From DASQHY01 sp035602605 (GTDB lineage Bacteria > Acidobacteriota > Terriglobia > Acidiferrales > UBA7541), in contig DATNLZ010000097.1 of the NCBI GenBank assembly GCA_035602605.1, forward strand, positions 27,055 through 91,054: a stretch of DNA of 64,000 bases, read 5' to 3'. Positions within the stretch are counted from its first letter, which is position 1. Every line of letters begins with the position of its first letter. The notes beneath the pieces are model-generated. The model made no database searches and was not told where the DNA came from. It saw only the letters and a program-made list of their open reading frames with translations. A program made the position numbers and the translations under genes. Below, in pieces: positions 25,717 through 34,292 of the stretch.

Positions 25717-28071
25717 TCACGTAGGCATCTTCAGAAAAAAGTATGTCCCCAGAAAAGCATAAATAAAATCTGGCGACCATCCTGCCAGCATCGGCGGCAG
25801 CTGGCCCACACTGCCCATGGCTGCGAAAAGCTCCGACGTCGCCCAGTAAACAATTCCGATTCCCACGCCCAAAGCTACTCCGCCAATCGCGCCGCGGGTA
25901 CCCACCAAAAACGCGAAGGGAATCGCCAATAGCATGATCACCGGTGCAATCAGCGGAAATGCGAGTTTCTTATGCCACTGGACCGTTAGGCTGGCAACAT
26001 CGAACCCAGCCTGATGCAGATCGGAAATATAGCCACGCAGTTCACGCCAGTTCATCTTGTAGGCTTGGGGGAGCTCGCGAGTGAAATAACTTGGTGTCTC
26101 GGTCAGCTCGCTCAGAATAATCACCTTGAAGGGTTCATATCGCCTAATCTGGCGACCGTCGAAGTCGCGCACCCATCCAGATTCGAGAATCCAGGCTTTC
26201 TCGGTTTCCTCCCAATGGGCGCGCGTCGCAAAGACCCGCCGCTTCATCTGAAAAGTGCCCGGATCAAGCTCGAACACGTTGAGGTGGCCAAAAAGCTTGG
26301 AATCCGGGTCATACACGTCGTAATTAAACAATTTCGAATTTTCCCCAAAAATCCATTGGCGACGCGACTGGTAAGTGCGTGCTGGGCGGCCCTTGATCTG
26401 GTTACGCAAAGCATCCTGGCGCTGGAAAGCGTAGGGAAGGTAAACGTCGTCGAGGAACAACATCGTTCCTGCCAAGACCAGGCCGGCCGTCAGAAGTGGC
26501 AGCGACAGGCGATACAGGCTAACGCCGGTCGCTTTGAACGCAACAATTTCATTATTTTTGGTCATCACCCCGAGTGTTACTAACACAGCCACCAGCGCCG
26601 CCAGCGGTGCGATCTGATAGGCCAAATGCGGCGTCAGATACCAAAAGTATTTCGTTACGACGAGAAATGGCGACCTATGTTTTGCGATATCATCCAACAG
26701 CTCGAAGAATGTAAAAGCCTCGAAGAGAAACACGAATCCCACCAAGAATAGCAAAAGGTAATAAACGAAATTTCTCAGAACGTAGAGGTCCATCAATTGG
26801 GGAAATCCGCTGCTGTGCCGCCACCCAAATTGCGTTGTGGGGCCTCTGCGCCGCTCGCCATTCCCCTCTTCCAACGGAGAACCGTTTGCGTAACTTGCCG
26901 CGCGCTGCTGGGCTTGAGCTGTCTTTTTTCTACGACGCCTCTGCCAGATCCTCAGCTTGTCGATCAAGCGGGATATCCAGTTCTCTTCGTGCAGTTGCTC
27001 GATGCGCGGGAGCATTGCCAGCCCAAGCAAACCTACCAGCGCGTCAGCTCCCCATATTCCCACAGCAGGTGAGACTGTCCCTTCACGTGCCATCCCCGCG
27101 CCGATTATGAACAGTAGGTAGTAAGCCGAAATTAAAATCAGCGCCATTAGGAAGCCAATTGCTCGTCCTCCGCGCCGGGGGCGCGCTCCCAGTGGCACGC
27201 CGATCAAAGCAAACACCACACATGCCAGAGGAAATGCCAGTCGCCGGTGAAACTCGACGCGCGCCTCACGCCACGGAATGCCCTGCGCCGCTCGCAGTTC
27301 GTGCATGCTGCGTTCGGCAAGCGCGGGCTTCCGTGAATCCACTGGATTGAGGCCAGACACTTCGATGGGCCAATCGCTTTCCCCGAAAGTGGTTACCGAA
27401 TAATGGCCCGGATCCTGCAACGAATATTCGTGCGTGCTGCCGCCTCGCAGGTGGAACTGGAGCTTGCCCTGTGTGGCATCGGGAATTACAATGGCTTCCT
27501 CCGCCAGCGTTAAACGGGAACCTGTCTTCAATCCCGATTCCGCTAGAAACACCCCGTGCCAGTGTGTTCCGGCGGCTTCGACATCGTGAACATACAGAAC
27601 AAGTCTTGGGAAACGCTCATCAAATACTCGAGGCTGCAATTGGAAGGACGCCTGCGAAGCCAACAGCTGAACCTCGGTTTCGCGAAAGGTGTGTAGAGAG
27701 AGTGGTCCGAGCCACAGGGTGATGAGAAGACTAATGGCCGTGCCACCGACCGCGAGCACGCCGACCGGAACCAGAATGCGACGCATGCTGATGCCCACGG
27801 TGTTGAGCGCGATCAGTTCGCTATCAGCGGACATCCGTCCCAGGCCAATGAGTACACCGACCAGCACAGCCATCGGAATTGTGAACGCGAGTACGGCGGG
27901 CACTGTGGTAAGAAATAACAGGCCAACACTGCTGGCATTGCCAGTATGGCGAACAATTAGTTCCATCAGGCGGACAAGTTGAGGCACAAAAAAAACGAAG
28001 GTGAAAACGGCGAGACCCAGAAGTGCGTTGGAGAAAACTTGTCGGACGATATAGCGATCTATGATGCGCAT
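25717..28071 (-). CDS. LptF-LptG fusion: LPS export permease (YjgP/YjgQ x2)
   Basis: 784 aa single frame containing two complete YjgP/YjgQ-family permeases. The N-terminal unit (about residues 1-365) starts IIDRYIVRQVFSNALLGLA and has helices, a periplasmic beta-jellyroll portion and a second helix set. A charged linker (about 365-425, with RRRRKK and a Gly/Asn-rich stretch) leads to the second unit, starting LMDLYVLRNFVYYLLLFLVG. LptF and LptG normally are separate proteins that form a heterodimer with the LptB ATPase to pull lipopolysaccharide from the inner membrane. Here the dimer appears to be made as one chain. lptA, lptB and lptC are not in the window. No frame break is visible in the linker. 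Confidence 0.9.
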   Translation of the reverse strand: MRIIDRYIVRQVFSNALLGLAVFTFVFFVPQLVRLMELIVRHTGNASSVGLLFLTTVPAVLAFTIPMAVLVGVLIGLGRMSADSELIALNTVGISMRRILVPVGVLAVGGTAISLLITLWLGPLSLHTFRETEVQLLASQASFQLQPRVFDERFPRLVLYVHDVEAAGTHWHGVFLAESGLKTGSRLTLAEEAIVIPDATQGKLQFHLRGGSTHEYSLQDPGHYSVTTFGESDWPIEVSGLNPVDSRKPALAERSMHELRAAQGIPWREARVEFHRRLAFPLACVVFALIGVPLGARPRRGGRAIGFLMALILISAYYLLFIIGAGMAREGTVSPAVGIWGADALVGLLGLAMLPRIEQLHEENWISRLIDKLRIWQRRRRKKTAQAQQRAASYANGSPLEEGNGERRRGPTTQFGWRHSSGFPQLMDLYVLRNFVYYLLLFLVGFVFLFEAFTFFELLDDIAKHRSPFLVVTKYFWYLTPHLAYQIAPLAALVAVLVTLGVMTKNNEIVAFKATGVSLYRLSLPLLTAGLVLAGTMLFLDDVYLPYAFQRQDALRNQIKGRPARTYQSRRQWIFGENSKLFNYDVYDPDSKLFGHLNVFELDPGTFQMKRRVFATRAHWEETEKAWILESGWVRDFDGRQIRRYEPFKVIILSELTETPSYFTRELPQAYKMNWRELRGYISDLHQAGFDVASLTVQWHKKLAFPLIAPVIMLLAIPFAFLVGTRGAIGGVALGVGIGIVYWATSELFAAMGSVGQLPPMLAGWSPDFIYAFLGTYFFLKMPT

Positions 28072-28127
28072 GCGTGGGCGCCTTAGTCTAACATGATCGC
28101 AATCCTGCCATCGGAGACCTGCCGGGA

Positions 28128-30320
28128 ATGAACCGCATCCATTTGGTTATGCTTTGGCATATGCACCAGCCGCTCTACCGTGAGCCGGAGGCGCGTCGCT
28201 ATGTGCTCCCGTGGACGCGCCTGCATGCGCTCAAGGATTACTGGGGAATGGTTCGCGTGCTGGAGGAATTCCCGCGAGTGCATGCGACATTCAATGTGGT
28301 GCCTTCGCTTGGAACACAGCTCGAGGATTATGCCAGCGGCCAATTCGACGAGCCATGGTTTCAAGTGGCGTTTCGGCCTGTTGAGATGCTCACGTCGGAA
28401 GATAAGTTGGAAATACTGTCGCGATCCTTCCAGGTGAATCGCGAACATTTGGCGTCGCGTTGGAGGCGTTTTATCGAGCTATATGAACGCGTTGAGAGTT
28501 CCGGCAACCGTGCAGCCCTCACCACATTCGGGCTGCGCGACTGGCGCGACCTGCAGGTGCTCTCTCAATTGGCGTGGATGGATGAAGAATGGTTAGAGCA
28601 CGATCCTGTGGTTAGCGAACTTGCCAGCAAAGGCCGCGATTTTTCCGAAAAGGACAAAGAGCGACTACGCAATAAGCAGCTCGAATTCCTCGGTATGGTT
28701 TTGCCTGTGTATCGCGAAGCTGCCGCGCGCGGGCAGATCGAGCTCTCCACAACACCGTTTTATCATCCGATTCTTCCGTTGGTTTGCGACACCAGCATCG
28801 CCCGAGTTGCGAATCATTTCTCACCGCTTCCGGCGCGGCCTTTCCGCCATCCCGAAGACGCCCGCGAGCAACTCATTCGTGCGCGCGCCTATCACCAGCG
28901 CGTATTTGGACAAGTCCCGTTAGGATTGTGGCCCTCGGAGGGCTCGGTTTCGAGTGAAGCCCTTGCACTCGCTGCGGAATTGGGCTTCCGTTGGTTCGGC
29001 ACCGATGAAGGGGTTCTCGGGCGCACCCTGGAGATAGGTTTTGGGCGCGATTCCTCTGGCGTTCCCGCGAACGCCGATCGATTGTATTCGCCGCTGCGCG
29101 TGCAAGTGGGCTCGCGGGAAATCACCGGCTTGTTTCGCGATCATCACATCTCCGACCTTGTTGGGTTTGTGTACAGCCGAATGGATCAGCGTGCCGCTGC
29201 AGCGGATTTGCACGGGCGTTTGCGGCAACTGGGTGAACGCGTCGACAACGGCAAGCCTCTTACGGTGAGCATCTTTCTGGATGGCGAAAATGCCTGGGAA
29301 TATTATCCCGGCAACGGCCGCGAGTTTTTGCGCGAGTTGTACCGCCGCGTACAATCCGATTCGGATATTCGCGCGCTTACCGTGTCGGAGGCTTTGGCCG
29401 AAGCCGGCGACATCCCTGTGAGCAAGGGGATCTTCCCGGGCTCGTGGATCAATGCAAATTTTGACGTGTGGATTGGCCACCAGGAAGACGTGGCTGCCTG
29501 GAACTTGTTAGCCGATGCGCGCGATGCGTACACTCATGCGGCAGAGAGCCGTGTTCGTGGCGATGCGGATGCCCCCAACGAAGAACGCTTAGCAGTGGCG
29601 TTTGAATCGATTCTGGCGGCCGAAGGCAGTGATTGGTGCTGGTGGTTCGGACCAGAACATAGCTCAGCGAATGACGCAGACTTTGATGAGCTTTTCCGGA
29701 AATACCTTACCAGTGTCTACCAGGCGCTCGGCCTGATTGCCCCGCTCGCGCTGGTCGAACCGATTAAACGGCAACCCGAAGAGGCTTTCTTGCTGCCACC
29801 CACGGCATTTCTTCAGGTTACCGTGGACGGACGCGACACATCGTACTTCGAATGGCTAGGCGCAGGACTTTATGCCGCAGAGCGCACCAGCGGCGCGATG
29901 CACGGGCGGCAATTTTATTTGCACGAATTGCGTTACGGTTTTGACGAAAATGTCTTCAACGTTCGCGTGGATCCGTTTCCGAGAGCGCTGGCCGAGCTCG
30001 ATGAATTCGAGTTGCAACTCACGCTGGAAGCGGTAAACCAGGTCCGCGTGGTTGTACCGGTGAAGCACGGGAAGGTCGCCCGATTCCATCTGGAGAAAAA
30101 CGAACTAGCTCCACTGACTCCGTTAAAACCGATCGCTGCGGCTTACGAGAAATTCTTCGAAATCTCCGTGAGCAGGGAACTGCTGCGTCTCGAAGGATGC
30201 AAGTCGCTGCGGGTGGGGATCGCGCTGTGGCGCGGGGGGTTGCCGATGGACGTTTTGCCGGCGGAAGGATCTCTCGAAGTGAAATTGGGAGAAGAACATT
30301 TCGGGTGGCCTGCGTTGTAG
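28128..30320 (+). CDS. Glycoside hydrolase family 57 protein
   Basis: 730 aa. The five GH57 regions are visible: HMHQP at residues 11-15; a TTPFYHPILPL stretch; GLWPSEGSV with the predicted nucleophile Glu271; FLDGENAWEYY with the predicted acid/base Asp385; and a later NFDVWIGHQEDVAAW. GH57 enzymes act on alpha-glucans (amylase, 4-alpha-glucanotransferase, branching, amylopullulanase). The C-terminal 180 residues form a beta-rich domain. No signal peptide is seen, so it is probably cytoplasmic and works on glycogen (inference). It is divergent from lptFG with 56 bases between starts. Confidence 0.9.
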   Translation: MNRIHLVMLWHMHQPLYREPEARRYVLPWTRLHALKDYWGMVRVLEEFPRVHATFNVVPSLGTQLEDYASGQFDEPWFQVAFRPVEMLTSEDKLEILSRSFQVNREHLASRWRRFIELYERVESSGNRAALTTFGLRDWRDLQVLSQLAWMDEEWLEHDPVVSELASKGRDFSEKDKERLRNKQLEFLGMVLPVYREAAARGQIELSTTPFYHPILPLVCDTSIARVANHFSPLPARPFRHPEDAREQLIRARAYHQRVFGQVPLGLWPSEGSVSSEALALAAELGFRWFGTDEGVLGRTLEIGFGRDSSGVPANADRLYSPLRVQVGSREITGLFRDHHISDLVGFVYSRMDQRAAAADLHGRLRQLGERVDNGKPLTVSIFLDGENAWEYYPGNGREFLRELYRRVQSDSDIRALTVSEALAEAGDIPVSKGIFPGSWINANFDVWIGHQEDVAAWNLLADARDAYTHAAESRVRGDADAPNEERLAVAFESILAAEGSDWCWWFGPEHSSANDADFDELFRKYLTSVYQALGLIAPLALVEPIKRQPEEAFLLPPTAFLQVTVDGRDTSYFEWLGAGLYAAERTSGAMHGRQFYLHELRYGFDENVFNVRVDPFPRALAELDEFELQLTLEAVNQVRVVVPVKHGKVARFHLEKNELAPLTPLKPIAAAYEKFFEISVSRELLRLEGCKSLRVGIALWRGGLPMDVLPAEGSLEVKLGEEHFGWPAL

Positions 30321-30327
30321 CGTTTCC

Positions 30328-31446
30328 CTAAAAAAGTTTTACGGCAATGTTGTTGGGATGATAGCCGACAGGAATCATGGTGATCAGGCTGCCGGTGCTG
30401 ACGCGAATCACCGCTAGGTCGGAGGACCCTTCGTTCACAACGAGCAGGATTTTTTCATTGGGATCAAAACGCGCCATGCCTGGGTGTTGCCCCACAGAAA
30501 TCGGAGTGCGTAGACGGCGAACGTTGATATCGACGGGCATCAGGCGCCCGGATGCTGCGTCGGATACGTAAAGTACGCTGGAATCGGCAGTTAAAATTCC
30601 GTGCGTCGGAGAGAACCCCAGCACCAAGGAATCCCCTACTTCATTTGATTGCGTATCAATCACTTCCATGCCGTGCGCTTCCGGAGACGTAACATACAAC
30701 TCTCCACCATCAGGCTTCAAAATTAGATCTACGGGCTCGCCTTCCACCGGGAGGTTGGCAACGAGAACCCGGCGGCGCAGATTCACAACGGAAATCTGGT
30801 GGGTTCCCGTGGCAGATACAAATGCTGAGGAACTATCCGGCAGAATCGCAACTTGCTCGGGATTAGCCGCCACAGCAATGGTTGCCAGCGGCCTAAGCGC
30901 AGCCGCGTCAAAAACGCTGAGCGTAGAGGCATCGCGGTTGGGCACCAGCACATACTTTCCGTCCGGAGTGACGCGTGCAAGCCAAGGCCGCCAGCCAGTT
31001 CTCGCACTCGCGACGACGAGCCGCGACGCGCAGTCAATAGCGACGACAGTAGCCGAGCCGGATGATGCCACGTAAGCGCGTTTGCCATCCGGCGAAAAGT
31101 CGATCGCAAACGGCGAGGCCCCAACCGGAATTCGCGCGGCAACCTGGTCACGCGTCGCGTCGATAACCCACGCGTAATTTCCGGCTGTGCTGACTCCCCA
31201 GATTTCCTTGCGCGTAGGATGCTCGCGCAGTCCTGACGGCGCAGGACCAACCGGAATTTTCGCGATAACTGCCAGACGAACCAGGTCCACAACGGAGACG
31301 TTGCCATCGGCGCTCGAGACATAGGCGCAAAGGCGAAGGCCGCGGCGCAAAACCGACGGACGATGCTCGCGTGCGAGCTCAACGCCAGCGCCAGCGAGAA
31401 GGAGAATGGCGGCGATAAACACTCGATAATTGTTTGCCGGTTTCAT
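30328..31446 (-). CDS. YVTN/YncE-type beta-propeller protein
   Basis: 372 aa. An N-terminal hydrophobic segment (NYRVFIAAILLLAGAGVELA) looks like a signal peptide or anchor. The rest is made of about seven beta-propeller blades of roughly 42 residues with recurrent patterns such as FSPDGKRAYVASSGSATV, VTPDGKYVLVPN and LKPDGGELYVTSPEAHGMEV. Such propellers are extracytoplasmic and often of unknown function. It sits eight bases from the convergent end of the GH57 gene and just downstream, in its own direction, of the DAHP synthase gene. A functional link is not evident. Confidence 0.85.
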   Translation of the reverse strand: MKPANNYRVFIAAILLLAGAGVELAREHRPSVLRRGLRLCAYVSSADGNVSVVDLVRLAVIAKIPVGPAPSGLREHPTRKEIWGVSTAGNYAWVIDATRDQVAARIPVGASPFAIDFSPDGKRAYVASSGSATVVAIDCASRLVVASARTGWRPWLARVTPDGKYVLVPNRDASTLSVFDAAALRPLATIAVAANPEQVAILPDSSSAFVSATGTHQISVVNLRRRVLVANLPVEGEPVDLILKPDGGELYVTSPEAHGMEVIDTQSNEVGDSLVLGFSPTHGILTADSSVLYVSDAASGRLMPVDINVRRLRTPISVGQHPGMARFDPNEKILLVVNEGSSDLAVIRVSTGSLITMIPVGYHPNNIAVKLF

Positions 31447-31478
31447 GCGTTTCGGTGAGGCCAGCGAAACAGCTCCTG

Positions 31479-32507
31479 CTACGTGACCGTGCGATGGACT
31501 ACGGCGGCGATTTGACGGATTTCTCCGATAAGCTGAAGGAACTCCTCGGGGAGAATGGATTGCGCTCCGTCGGAAAGCGCCATGTCCGGCTGGTGATGAA
31601 CTTCAACAAGCAGCCCATCAGCACCTACGGCGACGGCGGCGCGCGAAAGCGGCAGCACTTTATGGCGGACCCCGGTGCCATGACTGGGATCAACAAGAAT
31701 CGGAAGATGGCTGCGCTTTTTAACTGCCGGAATAATTGTAAGGTCCAGCGTGTTTCGGGAATGATCAGCGAAAGTGCGCACTCCACGTTCGCAGAGAATC
31801 ACGTTGTAATTTCCCTCGGACAAAATGTATTCGGCGGCCATCAGGAATTCGTCGAGCGTGGCGGACATGCCGCGCTTCAACAAAATCGGCTTGTGAGAAT
31901 GGCCGGCGCGCTTAAGGAGTGAGAAATTCTGCATATTGCGCGCGCCGATTTGGATCACGTCAGCATATTGCTCGACGAGTTCAAGACTGTCGTTGTCGAC
32001 TGCCTCGGTGATGATGCCGAGACCGAAACGCTCGCGCACTTTGGCGAGTATTTTCAACCCCGGCTCGCCCATTCCTTGAAAGCTGTAGGGCGAGGTCCGC
32101 GGCTTGTACGCGCCGCCGCGAAATAGGTGAACTCCGGCTCTTGCGATGGGCTCGGCAATGGCCATCACTTGCGCTTCACTCTCCACGGCGCACGGACCGG
32201 CGACTAGGGCAATGGCTTTGCCGCCAATCAGCACGTCTCCAACGGGAGCGGCAACGCGGATGATGCTGTCCTCTTCTTTGGCGTCGCGGCTGACGAGCTT
32301 GTAGGGCTTGCTGACCGGGATACATTCGACTACCCCGGGTAGAGACTCGAGGGTACCAGTATCAATGGCACCGCTATTGCCGGTGATTCCGATGGCGGTA
32401 CGAATCGCACCCGGAATTGGATGGGCTTTCAGACCGAAACTTTCAATGCGTCGGCAAACTTCGCGCACCTGCGCTTCGGTGGCATGCGCTTGCATGACAA
32501 CCAACAT
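31479..32507 (-). CDS. aroF: 3-deoxy-7-phosphoheptulonate synthase (DAHP synthase)
   Basis: First step of the shikimate pathway: condensation of PEP and erythrose 4-phosphate. 342 aa of the type I-beta class. An N-terminal ferredoxin-like/ACT-type regulatory domain (about residues 1-70, MLVVMQAHATEAQVREVCRR) is followed by the barrel with AGPCAVESEAQ, FRGGAYKPRTSPYSFQG, QIGARNMQNF, ILLKRGMSAT and DPSHGTGVR. The N-terminal domain is the usual site of feedback inhibition in this class. Starts at ATG 32507 with GGGAGAG just upstream. Confidence 0.94.
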   Translation of the reverse strand: MLVVMQAHATEAQVREVCRRIESFGLKAHPIPGAIRTAIGITGNSGAIDTGTLESLPGVVECIPVSKPYKLVSRDAKEEDSIIRVAAPVGDVLIGGKAIALVAGPCAVESEAQVMAIAEPIARAGVHLFRGGAYKPRTSPYSFQGMGEPGLKILAKVRERFGLGIITEAVDNDSLELVEQYADVIQIGARNMQNFSLLKRAGHSHKPILLKRGMSATLDEFLMAAEYILSEGNYNVILCERGVRTFADHSRNTLDLTIIPAVKKRSHLPILVDPSHGTGVRHKVLPLSRAAVAVGADGLLVEVHHQPDMALSDGAQSILPEEFLQLIGEIRQIAAVVHRTVT

Positions 32508-32642
32508 GGGCTCTCCCGGTCCGAAGAAGATTTTGAGTGTACAGCATAGCTCCGTGGGGCTGCAAACCGCGGCAAGAGTTCGCGATGGAACTCTATTTTA
32601 GAACAGGGCAGAAGGTGGAGAGGCTGGAAGCGAGCCCATTGG

Positions 32643-32963
32643 TCAGGTGCGTCGGGAGTTGCAGTCGGAGGTATTGTCGAGCCACTGAACGGAGTCGCTC
32701 CGAAATTCCAGGCCAATGCGGAAGGAACCATTGGGCATGGGCCTGCAGTAGACAACGCGGACGGGAAGTTGCGGCGCACCTTCAGCCGAGGTAATCAGCG
32801 GCTCTTCGTTTGGCTGCCAAGGACGCTTGGTGACGACACGAGCACCATGCGGGCTGACGTTTTCGGTGCGGGTCTTTTCGGCAGGACGCGGCTCACGCAG
32901 GCTTGCCAGGTACACTGGTACTTCTGCGGGAACACGTTTCTCAACTCGGCGTCCAAAAAGCAT
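32643..32963 (-). CDS. PilZ-like domain protein
   Basis: 106 aa, essentially one PilZ domain: RRVEKRVPAEVPVYL at the N terminus gives the RxxxR c-di-GMP arginines, followed by ENVSPHGARVV in the place of the (D/N)xSxxG motif and an LEFRS strand near the end. It lies just downstream, in the same direction, of a diguanylate cyclase gene (57 bases apart), which supports a c-di-GMP effector role (inference). The start is not preceded by an obvious ribosome-binding site. Confidence 0.75.
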   Translation of the reverse strand: MLFGRRVEKRVPAEVPVYLASLREPRPAEKTRTENVSPHGARVVTKRPWQPNEEPLITSAEGAPQLPVRVVYCRPMPNGSFRIGLEFRSDSVQWLDNTSDCNSRRT

Positions 32964-33020
32964 ATACGTGCCGGATCCGACGTTTCGTTCCTGGATTGAT
33001 TCGAGCTGGGTTAATTTGCC

Positions 33021-33848
33021 TCAGCGCTTGCTGGAACTCACTTTGTGAGTGCGTTTTTGCTCGTACATCGCTTGGTCTGCCTGCCCCATAAGCCCGGCCA
33101 GAGAAGCCGGACGACTTGGATCGAATCTTGCCACGCCAATACTGATCGATAATGCATAGGGCAATTCATCGCCATTGGATTTGTTGAGATTGTGTTCGAG
33201 GCGCCGCCGAATGGCGTCTTCGTTTTCGATGGAAGCCTCAGGCGCTAAGGCGGCGAATTCGTCTCCGCTGAGACGAGCCAGAATATCGGAGTCCCGGAAG
33301 GTTTGTTCCAGCGCATCGGCGGTGCGAATCAATGCAAGGTCACCTTGGCGATGTCCGTAGGAATCGTTGATTCGTTTCAGATTGTTCACGTCGGCGAAGA
33401 ACAAAAGCAGCGCTTCGTCGTTGCGCTTAGCCAGTCTAAGGTGATGCGTTGCTGAGGCCAAAAACCCTCGGCGATTATAGAGGCCCGTCAAGTCATCGGT
33501 TAAAGCCAGGGAACGAAGTTCGCGATCAACTAAGGCTTGCTTGACGGCGCACAAGACCGCGCGTTGCAGGGCCTCGGTTAGGGTCTGGGCATCAGAGCCC
33601 TTTGATTTTAAGGTGTTCGATATTTGATCGATTTCGTGAACGATTTCATCAAGCACAGGGTCGTCAGCGAGGATTGCTGAGGACAGCGTCTCTTCCAAGC
33701 TTTCCACCACGCGCACAGGGTGCGAGCGGTCCACAGAAAGAACATTAACAGTAGAAGGCAGTTGAGGGACCGATGATAAGCGTAACCGTGATTTTGCGGT
33801 GCGCTGCAACGGTACGCCTTTTACTCCGCGGGGACACGGCTCGGACAT
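33021..33848 (-). CDS. Diguanylate cyclase (GGDEF domain)
   Basis: 275 aa. Residues 1-100 match no domain that I recognise and show no membrane helix. From about 112 a full GGDEF domain follows: LALTDDLTGLYNRRGFL, the metal/substrate segment FADVNNLKRIND, and the active loop LSGDEF (194-198) in place of GGDEF. SGDEF variants can be active. An inhibitory-site RxxD (R185-D188) lies five residues before the loop, predicting product inhibition by c-di-GMP. Likely partner of the downstream PilZ protein. Confidence 0.88.
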   Translation of the reverse strand: MSEPCPRGVKGVPLQRTAKSRLRLSSVPQLPSTVNVLSVDRSHPVRVVESLEETLSSAILADDPVLDEIVHEIDQISNTLKSKGSDAQTLTEALQRAVLCAVKQALVDRELRSLALTDDLTGLYNRRGFLASATHHLRLAKRNDEALLLFFADVNNLKRINDSYGHRQGDLALIRTADALEQTFRDSDILARLSGDEFAALAPEASIENEDAIRRRLEHNLNKSNGDELPYALSISIGVARFDPSRPASLAGLMGQADQAMYEQKRTHKVSSSKR

Positions 33849-34292
33849 TTGACCTCCCGGAATGCTCGGCGTGATGGGGTCGATCTCCTATCACGATGGG
33901 TGCGCCCCTTGCAAAAGGAGCGTAGCGAAATCCCTAGAACCCCCATCTAGGCAATAGGAATAGCAGTTGACAGTTTTTCCGCATAGTGGGGGAACCCTCT
34001 AATCTTCCTTAAGGCATTCCCGTATAGGTCCTTAGCCCATTTCGACAAGAACTTGCATCGACTTGCGCACTAACCAGATACGCCTGTCGGCATGTTCTTT
34101 GAGTGCTCCAGGCGCATCAGGCGTTCCCCGTGCGCTGTGAAAGCCCGCTTCGGCTATGCCGCCTTAACCCTGCCTGGGTCCGCAATTCCGAACCATCGGA
34201 ACCAGTAAAGATCGTTATGAGCGAGCTTGGCGAAAGGGCCACGCTCGGCTAAGATGGTTAATTCAAGCATTACATGGATGGTTGGCTTAGCT
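33849..34292. other. Divergent intergenic region between GGDEF gene and nfo
   Basis: About 440 bases with no convincing gene. It holds an inverted repeat at 33933-33951 (CCTAGA, seven-base spacer, TCTAGG) placed about 85 bases before the GGDEF start. A TTGACA at 33967 on the plus strand has no good -10 at the right distance. I looked for a c-di-GMP riboswitch pattern and did not see one. Confidence 0.5.
33933..33951. promoter_or_regulatory. Inverted repeat upstream of diguanylate cyclase
   Basis: CCTAGA at 33933-33938 and TCTAGG at 33946-33951, perfect 6+6 with a seven-base C-rich/G-rich spacer. Possible operator or leader hairpin for the GGDEF gene read on the minus strand. Confidence 0.4.

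Noticed and set aside
33849..34226. c-di-GMP (GEMM) riboswitch before the diguanylate cyclase
   Set aside because: Neither strand shows the GEMM core pattern; only a simple inverted repeat is present.
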